Below the pieces are notes generated by a model. It was not told the origin of the DNA, made no database searches, and worked only from the letters and a program-made list of their open reading frames with translations. A program made the translations under genes and the position numbers. From the NCBI GenBank assembly GCA_022836615.1, contig MU405228.1, positions 1 to 64,000 of the forward strand: 64,000 nt of DNA, in the 5' to 3' direction. Positions 36,545 to 45,649 of this stretch are shown here, piece after piece (positions within the stretch are counted from its first letter, which is position 1; every line of letters begins with the position of its first letter). This stretch comes from Annulohypoxylon bovei var. microspora (Eukaryota; Ascomycota; Sordariomycetes; Xylariales; Hypoxylaceae).

Positions 36545-38821
36545 ATGAGCCATTACGAAGAGACAATCTTCAAACGCTGGGCTAGCAAATCCAGGAATAA
36601 GCGTAAGGCTTTGCTATGTAAGGCATGGCCCGACATGCCGCTCACGCATCGACCCGATATGGAATCGTGGCATCATCTAGACAACGGCGGTTCTCTTCGA
36701 GGTGAAGATGCACTCGCGTTGATGTGGCCAACCCTTAACGCCGAAGATCTGAGCAATAAAGAGCCGCTTCTGCTGATGCTCCATCAACGTGCAAGGTATC
36801 CACCTGACAAGTTTTCGGGCCAGGACACTGGATCGCTGAACTTCAATATAAGAGTTGGCATCACAGGACAAGTCCAAATCCCAGGCTACTTCGCGGTAAC
36901 AAGAGCGCGTACGACCCCAGAAACCTATGGAAAGCTTTACACTTGGGAGGATGATGACGACGAAGTCAAATCAGAGCCGAGTTGTGGATGGATTGGTGCA
37001 GCCGATAGCTGTTGGGTTGTTGAAGTACAGTCCCAGATATACTGGTTTCTTAACGGCATTTGCCAGCTGATTCTCCACGATGTGTCGTTAGAGGAACTGT
37101 ATTCGAAAGAAGAATGTCAGCTACAACCCGACCTCCCGCAACTCTTATCCAAGACCAACCCTGATGGCGTCGAAATTCTCTCTACGTTAGCCTTTGAAGA
37201 TCAGTATAAAGCACTAGGCAATGCCGATTTCAGCCGAATTGTAGACCTCATTGGATGCAAGCTAGCCAGCGCAGAGGACCACATATGGGCCATGAGAGAG
37301 GACCCCAGCTACTTGGTGTTCACCACGAAGGACAGGATGCAACACCTACCCGAGATGGTAGCTGATGCTGATGGCAACCCCGGCCCACCTCTAGGCCTGA
37401 GCCAGGATATGCTATGGGGGCGAGCTTTTAATCAGCATATCAAAGAAGCTATCGCGAATGTGGATTTCTTCCATAACCTCTTTGTGAAGGTCACTCGGTT
37501 AAATGAGCTTGTTGTTGCCCAAGGGGAACTGCTGACGAATAAGCCCCTACCACCGCTAATAGAACATGCACCATACCATGTTGCATATGCTCTGCTTACT
37601 TGCTCGATAGAACTCTCAAATTTCTCGATTCTCGGGCCAAGTATTTTTAGCTCACCACTGCTACGGGAGACATTTTATCGTACTAATGAGGAAATGCCTT
37701 CAGGATATGCTAAACTATGCCCAAGAGATCCGGATATCTCCGACAGCATCCGTAATCGTCTACTGTGGCTCCTCATTACTTTCGCAGACCGGAAAAATCG
37801 ATTCACTTTCGGTGCCAGGGGTCTAGTTGCCGAGTTAGACTTGTTTGCTCGACAAGAACCTGAAGCAAGAGCCCTTATAAGTCCTTTCGTGGCTAGTCAA
37901 GTGTCAACCCTAGGAATCCTTTTTGAGTGCATTAGTCAGATTGAACTCTTCCGACCCTGGATTGTAGGTTACATGTCCTATTATGCGCAGAATAGAGAGC
38001 AACTCGAGAAAAATTGGGCACAGGATCACTCTCACATAACCAATATCCACAATCTGAGAGGGGAGTTTTGGGAACAAAAGGCCAAGTTGCTCAAGACCGA
38101 TTCGAAGGGCGAATATGTTTACCTAGCATATGACTCTCCTACCCCAACCAAGGAGGAAATTGAGGAAAGACGAAGTGCAGAACTGCACCTCGACGAGTTC
38201 TGGGCAGCGACCACCCGTGGTCTAAAGAGCATGGATGCGATATCGCCATATATCCAAAATCTATCTTATGAAGTGGCGAGAACGGCGCCTTGGGTAGAGC
38301 CTCCCAAGGCGGCCAAGAAAGGGAAGAAGAAGTCCAATATCCCTAGCGACCCGCTGGATCAGCTTCTTGACGAAGCTATTGCCGAGACCAAGAAGATGAG
38401 TCTGAGTGAAAAAAATAAGTCCGCCGCGAAAACACCCGGTTCCGACGCAGAGGGGGCGGCGGCTGCTACTCTGACAATCGAGGTTAACAAGCGCGCCTTA
38501 AAGGTATTCAAGGCTATATTGTTCAGAGGAGTTGGTGGCACTGCGTTGGCGAAAGGAGTCCAATGGAACGACTTCGTTTACGCGCTGACGTCCGTGGGAT
38601 TTACAGCCGAGAAGCTTTTCTTGTCCGGCTGGGTCTTCACGCCCCGAGACGAGAGCAAAGTAACACACCCTTTCCTTCCTATATACTTCGACGAGCCGTA
38701 CATGGGCGGCGAGATCCACTGCCTTATCGCGAGATTCTACGGTCGGCGACTCTGCAGAACTTTCGGCTGGGAGTCTGACACGTTCAAGCTTGCTGCGCAA
38801 CACTCTAAGGGGGGACCCTGA
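36545..38821 (+). CDS. Large conserved fungal protein of unknown function (ipa-protein-like)
   Basis: A 758-residue single-exon frame from the first ATG after the TAG. It resembles a family of large proteins widespread in filamentous ascomycetes and often labelled ipa protein. Features: an N-terminal basic helix plus WPDM motif (YEETIFKRWASKSRNKRKAL, then AWPDMPLTHRPD), a long helical middle, a Lys-rich stretch (PPKAAKKGKKKSNIP), and a C-terminal module with VFKAILF, WNDFVYALTSVGF, SGWVFTP, PIYFDEPYMGGEI and RFYGRRLCRTFGW that recurs at the end of this family. No enzyme motif, signal peptide or membrane segment was seen. The function is unknown. The same frame extends upstream across one TAG to an ATG at 36341. 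Confidence 0.75.
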   Translation: MSHYEETIFKRWASKSRNKRKALLCKAWPDMPLTHRPDMESWHHLDNGGSLRGEDALALMWPTLNAEDLSNKEPLLLMLHQRARYPPDKFSGQDTGSLNFNIRVGITGQVQIPGYFAVTRARTTPETYGKLYTWEDDDDEVKSEPSCGWIGAADSCWVVEVQSQIYWFLNGICQLILHDVSLEELYSKEECQLQPDLPQLLSKTNPDGVEILSTLAFEDQYKALGNADFSRIVDLIGCKLASAEDHIWAMREDPSYLVFTTKDRMQHLPEMVADADGNPGPPLGLSQDMLWGRAFNQHIKEAIANVDFFHNLFVKVTRLNELVVAQGELLTNKPLPPLIEHAPYHVAYALLTCSIELSNFSILGPSIFSSPLLRETFYRTNEEMPSGYAKLCPRDPDISDSIRNRLLWLLITFADRKNRFTFGARGLVAELDLFARQEPEARALISPFVASQVSTLGILFECISQIELFRPWIVGYMSYYAQNREQLEKNWAQDHSHITNIHNLRGEFWEQKAKLLKTDSKGEYVYLAYDSPTPTKEEIEERRSAELHLDEFWAATTRGLKSMDAISPYIQNLSYEVARTAPWVEPPKAAKKGKKKSNIPSDPLDQLLDEAIAETKKMSLSEKNKSAAKTPGSDAEGAAAATLTIEVNKRALKVFKAILFRGVGGTALAKGVQWNDFVYALTSVGFTAEKLFLSGWVFTPRDESKVTHPFLPIYFDEPYMGGEIHCLIARFYGRRLCRTFGWESDTFKLAAQHSKGGP

Positions 38822-39267
38822 TCTGAGAGTCGACGCGGTTTAGGAGGCGGGTGGTTTAGGAGATAAGGTTGTTTAGGAAACGAACCTTGGCAATGAATGA
38901 TGAAGTTGGTATGCCGGTTGTATAATTCCTGAGTTTTCCATGGCAGGATTACTTTCGGGGTACGGAGTGGAAGGGGGAGATTTTGCATGCTGTTGGCCGA
39001 TCAATGAACATTCACAGGGTTCTCCATAGTGAACAAAAATCTGCGTACACCGGGCTCGATTTTGCATCGTGTTCCTTCTCTACCTACTTATGTACTTTTT
39101 ACTTGCAACGGAGTAAATTATGCCCATATCCTATAACCCAGCAAAGGTCGACGTGGTCAATAAGCTCGCCTAGGAGTATACATGTATCGTATTATACAAT
39201 CTGCGGCAATCTGCTGTTATGTGAGAAGTGAAGCCCCTAAATAGCGTAGATCGATCCCTCGTTACTT
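38822..39267. other. Convergent intergenic gap
   Basis: 446 bp between two 3' ends; no gene or repeat recognised. Confidence 0.5.
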
Positions 39268-39800
39268 TCATTCTTGTCTCGCTCCGGTCACGGGGCATAC
39301 GCCCGAAGACCCCTCGACCTCGGGATGAACAACGACTTTATCCTTGTGGTGTCCCACCTTCGCCTTCGTCACAGGGCAGATATCCCCGTCGGCTTTGTTA
39401 GCCGTGCTAGGGTGGTGAGGCGGCAGGACGGTTGTAACGGGACCGACGACGGGACACATACGATCGTCTATAGTAAAGCATCCTATGTCAGTGACTGTTG
39501 CATACGTAATGTAGAGGCTAGCGAGAAGCACATACCCATCTCTTTGCTCTTAGGCTCGTTGACGACGCCTCTCAGCGCGGGGCAGGCCTGGGCGTCGGCC
39601 GAGCCGACGGACCTAGTGGTCGAGGACGAGACATCGCCGCTGGGAACAGACGGGTGCTGGTGGAGCTTGGTGTGGTGCTCGGACTTGGCGCCGACGACGG
39701 GGCAGGTCTGTCCCGGCTGCGAGAGGTCGATCTCGGGGTGCGAGGGTGGAAGAGTGTGGTTCGTGGTTCCAACTACGGGGCACACTTCTGCGGAAGCCAT
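39268..39800 (-). CDS. Small protein with six Cys-Pro motifs and paired His, possible heme or metal binder
   Basis: A 159-residue protein from exons 39800-39536 and 39482-39268 (53-bp intron). Cys-Pro dipeptides occur at residues 7, 33, 73, 98, 124 and 151, mostly as CPVVG or CPVT. They fall into two parallel triplets: CPVVG with LPPxHP, then CPVVGAK or CPVTKAK with HH and HP, then a third CP. This shows an internal duplication. Cys-Pro after a hydrophobic residue is the core of heme regulatory motifs, and the HH and HP residues could be axial or metal ligands; that is inference. There is no signal peptide or membrane segment. No characterised family recognised. Confidence 0.8.
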
Positions 39801-40893
39801 GACTGCGGTTCGAGATGATCGAATAGATATTCTTCTTGGTTCGTGTGATTCGTCTAGTTACTCGGTAGAGATCTTCGTTATCTTCGTCAGAGAGGAGGAG
39901 AGAAGTGGTTTGAAAGAGGGGAGAAAGAGTCTATTTAAGGTTACGGGTCGAAACTGTCGAAACAAAGAGAAGCTAAGGTCAGTACCGAAAGGTCCAGGCC
40001 TTCGAGCCTGCCCTACACTGCTCCCTACGTCATTCTAACCCGTTTTAGGAAATGAGCTGGAACTTTGATGACCATGATTTGTATTATCTCGACGCTCATT
40101 GGCCAGCTGAGCCAGGGACATCCCAATCAGGCGGTACTTACTAGTATTTCTATGTGGGTCTGGGGTCAAAGCCCATTCTTTACCGCTTGCAACTATTTCA
40201 ATGACAGGAGACGAATACCCCAGCAGTCCAGGTATCGTGAGGTATCGTACGAGTCTACCATTGGATTGCGAGGGCTATCCATGCATACCTTTCACGTGAT
40301 GGAAGAGTAGAAAGCATTTGCTACAGTACGAAAACTCTTCGCGTTGTCGATTTCTACTATCCCCTTGATCAACAATTGTCCTCAGACAGGGCTTAATAGA
40401 CATTTATAATGCATTTAAGCAGCTACGCACAGGTGATAGTCTACCGATACCCATAGAAACCGTTTCTGATTTCATGAGAATACTTCTAGGTCAGTATTCC
40501 GCCCATCAAATTCCGCCTGTAGATAATTTCCAGGCAAGGAGAGCAAAGCAGAAACATCTACTTGAAACATTCCAGAAGGATTTCATAATTTATGTCATCT
40601 TTTATGTTAATACGAAAGGCACGAGCTGCCTAGATAGATAACTTCCCTGACGATCGCCTTCAATAAGCAATCAATCGTAGATCTTATGTGCTCAGCCGCC
40701 AATCCAGCTTCACTCGATTGGTTAGAGCGTAAAATCAACCAATGCGAGTATTTATAGATATCCAACAAGATGATCATTCATTTGTAGGCAGCTATTTAAT
40801 TCTGGTATAAAGCTTTCTCGGTCGACTCATATTAAGACAGCTTCTCTTCATCTACATTCTCACCATCACTACTCCACAGCACAATTCTACAAT
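39801..40893. other. Intergenic region between two divergent genes
   Basis: About 1.1 kb holding the promoters of the Cys-Pro protein (-) and the WSC protein (+). A TATAAAG box at 40806-40812 lies 88 bp before the WSC start codon. No gene was seen. Confidence 0.5.
40806..40812 (+). promoter_or_regulatory. TATA-like box of the WSC-domain gene
   Basis: TATAAAG 88 bp upstream of the ATG at 40894, a plausible distance for a fungal secreted-protein gene with a short leader. Confidence 0.45.
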
Positions 40894-41278
40894 ATGATGT
40901 TCCAGCCAACCTCAATTTTCACCGCCCTGGCGCTATTCGCCTCGGCAGCACACTCTTTCACGTATGTAGGTTGCTTCGACGTGTCAACACACCTTACTTT
41001 CAATACGCAATCCGTGTATCAGTCCCTTGGGAACTGCCAGCAGAGGTGTGGCGCATCAGGCATGTCTATTGTAGGCCTCACAAACGGTACGGATTGCCTG
41101 TGCGGAGCCGAGGCCCCCCCTCAAGGCAATATCGTAGGAGATTCATCCTGCAATACCCCCTGTACAGGGTATGCACTAGATATGTGTATGAATTACCTTT
41201 CCTTCTTGACATTTACAGGTTGAGCTGACGAATCAAATAGGTGGCGGTGAAGGTTTCTTCTCGGTTTACAACATCTAA
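40894..41278 (+). CDS. Small secreted WSC-domain protein
   Basis: A 109-residue protein from exons 40894-41185 and 41241-41278 (55-bp intron). The signal peptide (MMFQPTSIFTALALFASAAH) is followed by almost nothing but a single WSC domain: FTYVGCFD, NCQQRC, GTDCLCG, CNTPC, and after splicing MCGGEGFFSVYNI at the end, giving the eight-cysteine WSC pattern. Without the intron the frame ends in an unrelated MNYLSFLTF tail, so the splice is well supported. WSC domains bind carbohydrate in wall-stress sensors and secreted fungal proteins; this one has no transmembrane segment and is likely secreted. Confidence 0.9.
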
Positions 41279-41683
41279 ACCCCGGCAGAACATTGAAGCT
41301 GTGCCAGCATCCGTCGTAACTACAGAAACGTCTATTGGTGGTTCAGAATTTTCGTAAGGCAGCAGTTAGGAGTGAGATGAGATGGATTGGATGGAGACTT
41401 TATAAATATCAGGAGAAATTTTCAACATGAAGTATAGTTACCTACTACCTCCTGACCTACCTTTCGAACAAATTTTATATTATGGAAATCGAGGTATAAC
41501 CTCCGAACACCACGGGCGGAACCCTCCTAATTCACATAGCCAAAAAATGATTAAGATCATTCACATATTGTATTATATCAAAAATACAAGTTATTTACGG
41601 GCCATTCAACCTTTTACAGGCCATTCAACCTTTTACAGGCAATCGATCCCCATTCAACACTATTTCGATACCTAGCAATTCGG
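41279..41683. other. Convergent gap between the WSC and RNase genes
   Basis: AT-rich. It contains a 19-bp unit, GGCCATTCAACCTTTTACA, repeated twice in tandem (41600-41637) just beyond the RNase 3' end. Confidence 0.6.
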
Positions 41684-42143
41684 CTAGGACGTTCCCGAGC
41701 AGCCGACGAAGTTGTTACCGCTAGCACCGGTGTGCGTAATTTCACCTGCGAGCTTGCAGGCTGTGCTGATAATGACTCGGTCCGCTCCAGGGGATCCTTC
41801 CTGCTTGTCAGCTTATAACTCTTGTCAGAAAAGGAGGCTTGGAAAACACACCGCCGGTGTACACGCCACTTGTTAGCATTGGGAACTCGAGGTACGGCCC
41901 TGTCACCGCGAACGAGAAGCCCTCGTAGTTGTTATACGTGTGAGGGTAACCTCCTGGGGCACTCCCGGAGCTGTAGTAGCTGCACGCCTTCTGGGCAGCC
42001 TGGTTCACTTGAGTGGCAGTATAGGAAGTTGAACCGCATGTTGTAGCCGCAAGGGCTGCGCGCTCTTCGATGAGTGGGGCTGCCACCACTGATGTGATGA
42101 GGGCCACAAGGGGCAGAAGGGAGAGGCCGCTAGCGAAATACAT
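41684..42143 (-). CDS. Secreted guanyl-specific ribonuclease (RNase T1/F1/N1 family)
   Basis: Secreted endoribonuclease that cleaves RNA 3' of guanosine. Exons 42143-41850 and 41800-41684 give 136 residues: a signal peptide (MYFASGLSLLPLVALITSVV), a short propeptide, then a mature domain of about 105 residues beginning near TTCGSTSYTATQV, the usual size. Expected catalytic positions are visible: Tyr/His in YPHTYNNYEGF, the Glu in LEFPMLTSG, the Arg in GADRVI and the His in THTGASGNNFVGC. The mature cysteine pattern fits RNase F1/N1. The acceptor could be CAAG or three bases later at CAG; both keep the frame. It is a nuclease of the T1 fold without the long loops of ribotoxins. Confidence 0.9.
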
Positions 42144-42823
42144 GGTTCCGTTCAGGTGGTATGGATTTCGTTGAAGAGCAATGTTCGAGCTGGCTGTGGC
42201 AGAGACTTACTACGAGACAGGGCGGGGTGGATGGCCATATTTATACCATATATACTCCATCGACTTGCCTTTCACGCATCGTACCTGACGATCCTCCTTC
42301 CTCGCAAGGCAACGAAGCACCGAAGAGCATTCTCCCGTCACTATAACTCACGCAGAGCTACGCTTGAATGGAACAGGAGTTTCTTCTTCTGGAACGTGCA
42401 CCGAAGCTCTTGGCGGGCGGGCATTCAGATAAATCGCGGCTCGAAGGGGAAGGTCTTGGATAAACCACAGAACGTGCAGATAAGGTTGGCGGAGGGCGCC
42501 CGATCGTGAGAATGCGGGGACTAGGGATGCGAGACAATTGGGCGGGCTCCAGATTTTGGGATCTGGCGTGTCTAATACATCTGGTGCTATTGGCGACTAA
42601 TTCCTGGGCGACGACATTTTTCTACTCGTCGGAACTCGCCTCGCCCTCTTAGTGTAGGCTTGGCTGAGGAACAACCTGTCTTATGGCCCTGTTGATGTCA
42701 CTGTAACATCCTTGGCGAGAACATTCTCAAGAAGATAGGGCGTTATATGTACGCTGGACTAGTTAATCTTGCGATATCGAATTTACTATATCATCTAAGA
42801 CTCTTCAACTCTAGGTTAGATCT
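42144..42823. other. RNase promoter region up to transposon copy 2
   Basis: 680 bp with a TATA-like box for the RNase gene and no coding signal; it ends at the left terminal repeat of the second transposon copy. Confidence 0.5.
42239..42245 (-). promoter_or_regulatory. TATA-like box of the RNase gene
   Basis: TATAAAT on the minus strand about 96 bp before the ATG at 42143, next to a TATATAT stretch. Confidence 0.45.
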
Positions 42824-43689
42824 CAGTAACTTTAAGGAAACAGGTGCCGTTTTTTAGATAAACAGGCGAACCCACTTTTCCCCACATACTATTGGCTACA
42901 ACATGAAAACCCTTGAAAACCCCACAATACTTAGGTACATTGGTAAAACCACCTTAAGTGGCAAAGAATATCATTGAAGGTGGGCTACGTGCGAGACAGT
43001 GCTAATAGTACTGTTTCGCACTGTATAAACTCATATCCCCTGATTACTTAATTACTAACTGAAACACGTGCTAGCTACCCAAATAGGTAGCACAAGGGAT
43101 CAGCTTTTACACAGTGTTAAGCACTGTCTCTCACACATGGCCCACTTTTAATAACGTCCCTCCGGATGGTGAGATCAAAGGGTACCACGTGACCTTTTTG
43201 TGGCCCGAGCTTTTCAACAGATATATTCAAATAACTTTCGAAATATATGGCTTACGATAAAATAAAACATATCATTACAAAGCTCTCAATCTACCGGATC
43301 GAATGATATAGGTTGTACTTGAATGCATCACCTCCTTTAGGTGGATGTGTTGTTTCAAGTCAAGGCGCCATATTTCTTGGCAGTATCACGTGATACCCCT
43401 ACAAATCAACATACCTACATATTTACCGGTAGGTATTTTACAACGTAAGCTTTGCGCAATGTTTAAGCAATTCTGTAATGAATAAAAATGTAAACATAAT
43501 GAGCTTATTATTTTAATTAGTTTTCTTTTATTAAATAAAAGGTTGTTGAGGCTTAAAATGTACGTGTATGTGTAAGGCGACTTCAATGCAATTGGAAGTT
43601 GCGACTTACGCGCTTTTGATTGGTTGAAATGTAAAAGTGGGTTTCACCTGTTTATCTAAAAAATGGCACCTGTTTCCTTAAAGCTACTG
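42824..43689. mobile_element. 866-bp non-autonomous DNA transposon with terminal inverted repeats, copy 2
   Basis: Same element as 18150-19010 in the same orientation and end to end, with scattered substitutions and small indels. Terminal repeats begin CAGTAACTTTAAGGAAACAG on the left and its inverted form on the right (ending CCTTAAAGCTACTG). The internal inverted repeat (GGTGGGCTACGTGCGAGACA paired with CACACATGGCCCAC) is retained, while the long T run of copy 1 is shortened. No 9-bp target duplication is visible: GTTAGATCT precedes the element and GCCTTGGTA follows it. No transposase frame is present. Confidence 0.88.
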
Positions 43690-44623
43690 GCCTTGGTATG
43701 CTGTTTATTTAAAACCTTCAAAGAAACGGATACCCCTTCTAAGATGTTGATGCTTTCCAGTACGTTATAACTTGCAAATGATATTTAAATATACTAGCAG
43801 CTTTCGACGAAGGAGAATATAAAGAAAATAATTACATTTTATGATTATTTCAAGATCGTTGTTCATTTCGAACATCTGCTCGGTCAATTTGGAAGGTTCT
43901 CTTAACATGTAGGCAATCTTGTGGACCAACTCCTTAAGATCTTGGAACGAAATAACTATATCTAATCTTAGTACTATAAATGAATTGCATTGCGCCTTAA
44001 AGCATCACTCGTATAAATATATCGGTACGCAATGATTAATATTTTAATTTTTCATGATGTTTGGTCAAGAGTAATGAGCTGCCAGGGGCTATTTTCGTTA
44101 AATGGCAAATATCCACAAGCCCCTTAAAATCGTCAACGTGACATGATTTAACTTTTCCCCCCCTTCAATTAAAAAAGGACGAGTTTAACGAGCACTCTAA
44201 TTCGAGAGCTGTTATTAACTCCTATTTACCTTAGATATATTAACAAAGATAACTAAATTATGAATATAAATTTATTTAAACCCATTTAAATACACCTCAC
44301 CCTGTGGGTTAGGACTCGACTTTTGGGATGCTAGCAGGCTATTATATACATAGTATAAAATATATTTAAGGAGCTTATAGACTTAAGGCTTAAGCCGGTT
44401 AAGGAGGTAATGTTAAGCTCTACGACTACCATTATTCGTAGTAGATAATCACTGCTAGGATCAATGTGTACATATATCATAGGGTATATTAGCTATCTCA
44501 GGAGGGTAATAGGTATAAGGCGTGGTCACATTCATCCTGAATCATATCGTCCTCTCATACTCTCCCAACAATCCAACCATCTCATCGGTTGCCAAGATGT
44601 CAATTAATAAAAATACTAACGGC
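43690..44623. other. AT-rich intergenic region downstream of transposon copy 2
   Basis: About 930 bp, very AT-rich with many TTTAAAT-like stretches; no gene was seen. The composition would fit RIP mutation of an older repeat, but dinucleotide counts were not computed. Confidence 0.5.
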
Positions 44624-45649
44624 TTAGTTTCGGTGGCTATTCACAGAGGCTACCTCAGGCTGGTTTTTGGCAGCGGGCACCGACGCCTCACTGTCATGGG
44701 CTGCCCTGCGCTTCCTAAGCATGATGAAGGCAATGGCACCCACAATACCAAGAGAGGCTACGATCACACCAACGGCGACACCAGCCTTCGCTCCAGTGGA
44801 CAGACCGTCGCCGGATGAGCTTGAGCTCTGGTTGCTGGTTGTGTCAGAGTCGGAAGTAGCGCTTGTAGCACTTGGGACCGAGCTGGAAGTCGAGGATGAG
44901 TCGCCAGAGTTGAAGTCCGACGCTGTTACATTGAAGCAAGGGGCATTAATGTTGAAATTCTCAGCCTCGACGAAAGTCTAGTGGGTGATAGATATGTCAG
45001 TGAAGGTTCTGAATGGAAAGACAAGTCCTTGTGGTATCTTACAATATCGGCACAGGCGTAGAAGGTTTGGTTGGCGCCGCCAAGCTCGTTGTCAATGTTT
45101 GACCAATACTCGAGCTGGATGGTAGCGTTGGTTCCCGCAGTCACACTGCTGGGGATACTAGCAACCTTATAACACTGGTGGCCAGGCTCAATCTCTGTGA
45201 CTTCGCTAACAACCTGCTGACTGAACTGGCTCTGGATCGTCGGTGCTAGAAACTCATTAGTACTACTAGTTATAGGCGGTAATACGTCAAATATAACTAA
45301 CTGTTATCATATGCAATAGAGAAGTTGACATTCCAAGCATCGTCGGCAATTGATAGAGCAACAGTTCCCTGGGCTGAAAGAAGACGTTAGTGAGCTGATA
45401 TCTTCGTAGGATATATCCTGCATGTATGTACTTACTGAGTGGGAAGATGGTTCGGTTGCTCACGCCGCTAGAACTTCCGCAAGGCCCGGAATTATCGGCC
45501 GAAGCACTCCAAGGCCTGTCGTCGGGCCATAGGAAAGCAACGGGGCCCATGATTGTGCCTTCGAGGCCCTCGCCGTGAACCTCATCATCGCCAGCGACTA
45601 GCTGGCTGCCGACAAGCGCAGCAACGTAAGACAGCTGACTGAACCTCAT
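44624..45649 (-). CDS. Bim1-like copper-protein (LPMO-like) homologue with membrane anchor
   Basis: A 280-residue surface protein from exons 45649-45436, 45373-45302, 45245-45043 and 44977-44624, all junctions in frame. A signal peptide (MRFSQLSYVAALVGSQLVA) precedes a domain resembling the fungal Bim1-like/X325 copper-binding family: GPVAFLWPDDRPWSA, NSGPCGSSSGVSNRT, QGTVALSIADDAWNV, EPGHQCYKV, QLEYWSN and NQTFYACADITF. A Ser/Thr-rich stalk, one transmembrane helix (AGVAVGVIVASLGIVGAIAF) and a basic RKRR cytoplasmic tail follow. The canonical family uses an N-terminal His as a copper ligand; here the nearest His is about six residues after the likely cleavage site, so copper binding is uncertain. 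Confidence 0.78.
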
